The position numbers and the translations under genes were made by a program. Positions 12,265-12,413 of a DNA stretch of 12,413 bases are shown in pieces. The stretch covers positions 1-12,413 of the forward strand of contig CAJLUE010000051.1 in assembly GCA_905209765.1 (NCBI GenBank), in the 5' to 3' direction. Each line of letters begins with the position of its first letter. Position 1 is the first letter of the stretch. Source of the DNA: an uncultured Collinsella sp. (GTDB lineage Bacteria > Actinomycetota > Coriobacteriia > Coriobacteriales > Coriobacteriaceae). The notes beneath the pieces were generated by a model, which was not told the origin of the DNA, searched no databases, and worked only from the letters and a program-made list of their open reading frames with translations.

Positions 12265-12413
12265 GACTACCTCCGACATCTTGCAGAAATCGAACGATGT
12301 TTCGAATGGTCCCCGCTGTCAATTCGTCAGATGGATGCGGCGCGTGCATTACGAACATCCTGCCATCTGATGGCCTGTAGAAGCGAACGCGCGATCCGGA
12401 TGTCTTGCCTTTG
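12257..12413 (-). CDS. hicA: HicA-family toxin, 5' end off the window
   Basis: The last 51 codons are visible on the minus strand and end in TAA at 12259-12257, overlapping hicB by 8 bp. The peptide has the HicA double-stranded-RNA-binding-like pattern: KGKTSGSRVRFYRPSDGR, a strand MFVMHAPHPSDEL with the conserved PHP, and a last helix GTIRNIVRFLQDVG. HicA cleaves mRNA and tmRNA during translation and is held inactive by HicB. The position usually held by the catalytic His after GS is Arg (GSRVRF), a form I believe also exists in HicA proteins paired with HicB of this larger type. Perhaps 15-25 N-terminal residues are missing. Family assignment rests on this C-terminal part and on the neighbour. 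Confidence 0.8.
   Translation of the reverse strand, partial: KGKTSGSRVRFYRPSDGRMFVMHAPHPSDELTAGTIRNIVRFLQDVGGSHE

Overview
The window looks like a chromosomal segment from a gut Coriobacteriia actinobacterium, most likely Collinsella or a close relative. This is inferred from the high G+C content, the strong C/G third-position bias of most genes, the gene families present, and the dense set of structured intergenic repeats. It cannot be proven from the sequence alone.

Layout, left to right: a HAD-family phosphatase/phosphomutase cut by the window edge (1-561); a nested palindromic element (659-777); a YitT-type membrane protein (916-1923); a GntR/HutC regulator (2144-2863); two further structured intergenic elements (2905-3002 and 3070-3174); recQ (3265-5244); a second GntR/HutC regulator 2 bp after recQ (5247-6011); an operator-like repeat array; and a FrlB-type SIS-domain sugar-amine deglycase (6156-7124). 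A 182-bp foldback (7214-7395) follows. Next comes an L-2-hydroxyacid (lactate/2-hydroxyisocaproate) dehydrogenase on the minus strand (7503-8480), divergent from metA (8692-9618).

The last third looks more accessory. A 320-residue protein with an AbiEi-like N-terminus and a DUF559/Vsr-like PD-(D/E)XK C-terminus (10062-11024) sits between two direct copies of one ~118-bp repeat (9648-9770 and 11050-11166). It is followed on the minus strand by 5-formyltetrahydrofolate cyclo-ligase (11192-11788) and a HicAB toxin-antitoxin pair whose toxin runs off the right edge (12257-12413 and 11935-12264).

Functional groupings: the second GntR protein probably regulates the deglycase from the paired ATAGAAC-type repeats in front of it. 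metA makes O-acylhomoserine for methionine synthesis, and its Glu111 points to acetyl-CoA rather than succinyl-CoA. hicA and hicB overlap by 8 bp and form an operon with the toxin gene first.

Nearly every intergenic gap holds a palindromic element, and at least three families occur more than once within this 12.4 kb. The least explained material is these repeats and the nuclease-like gene bracketed by one of them.
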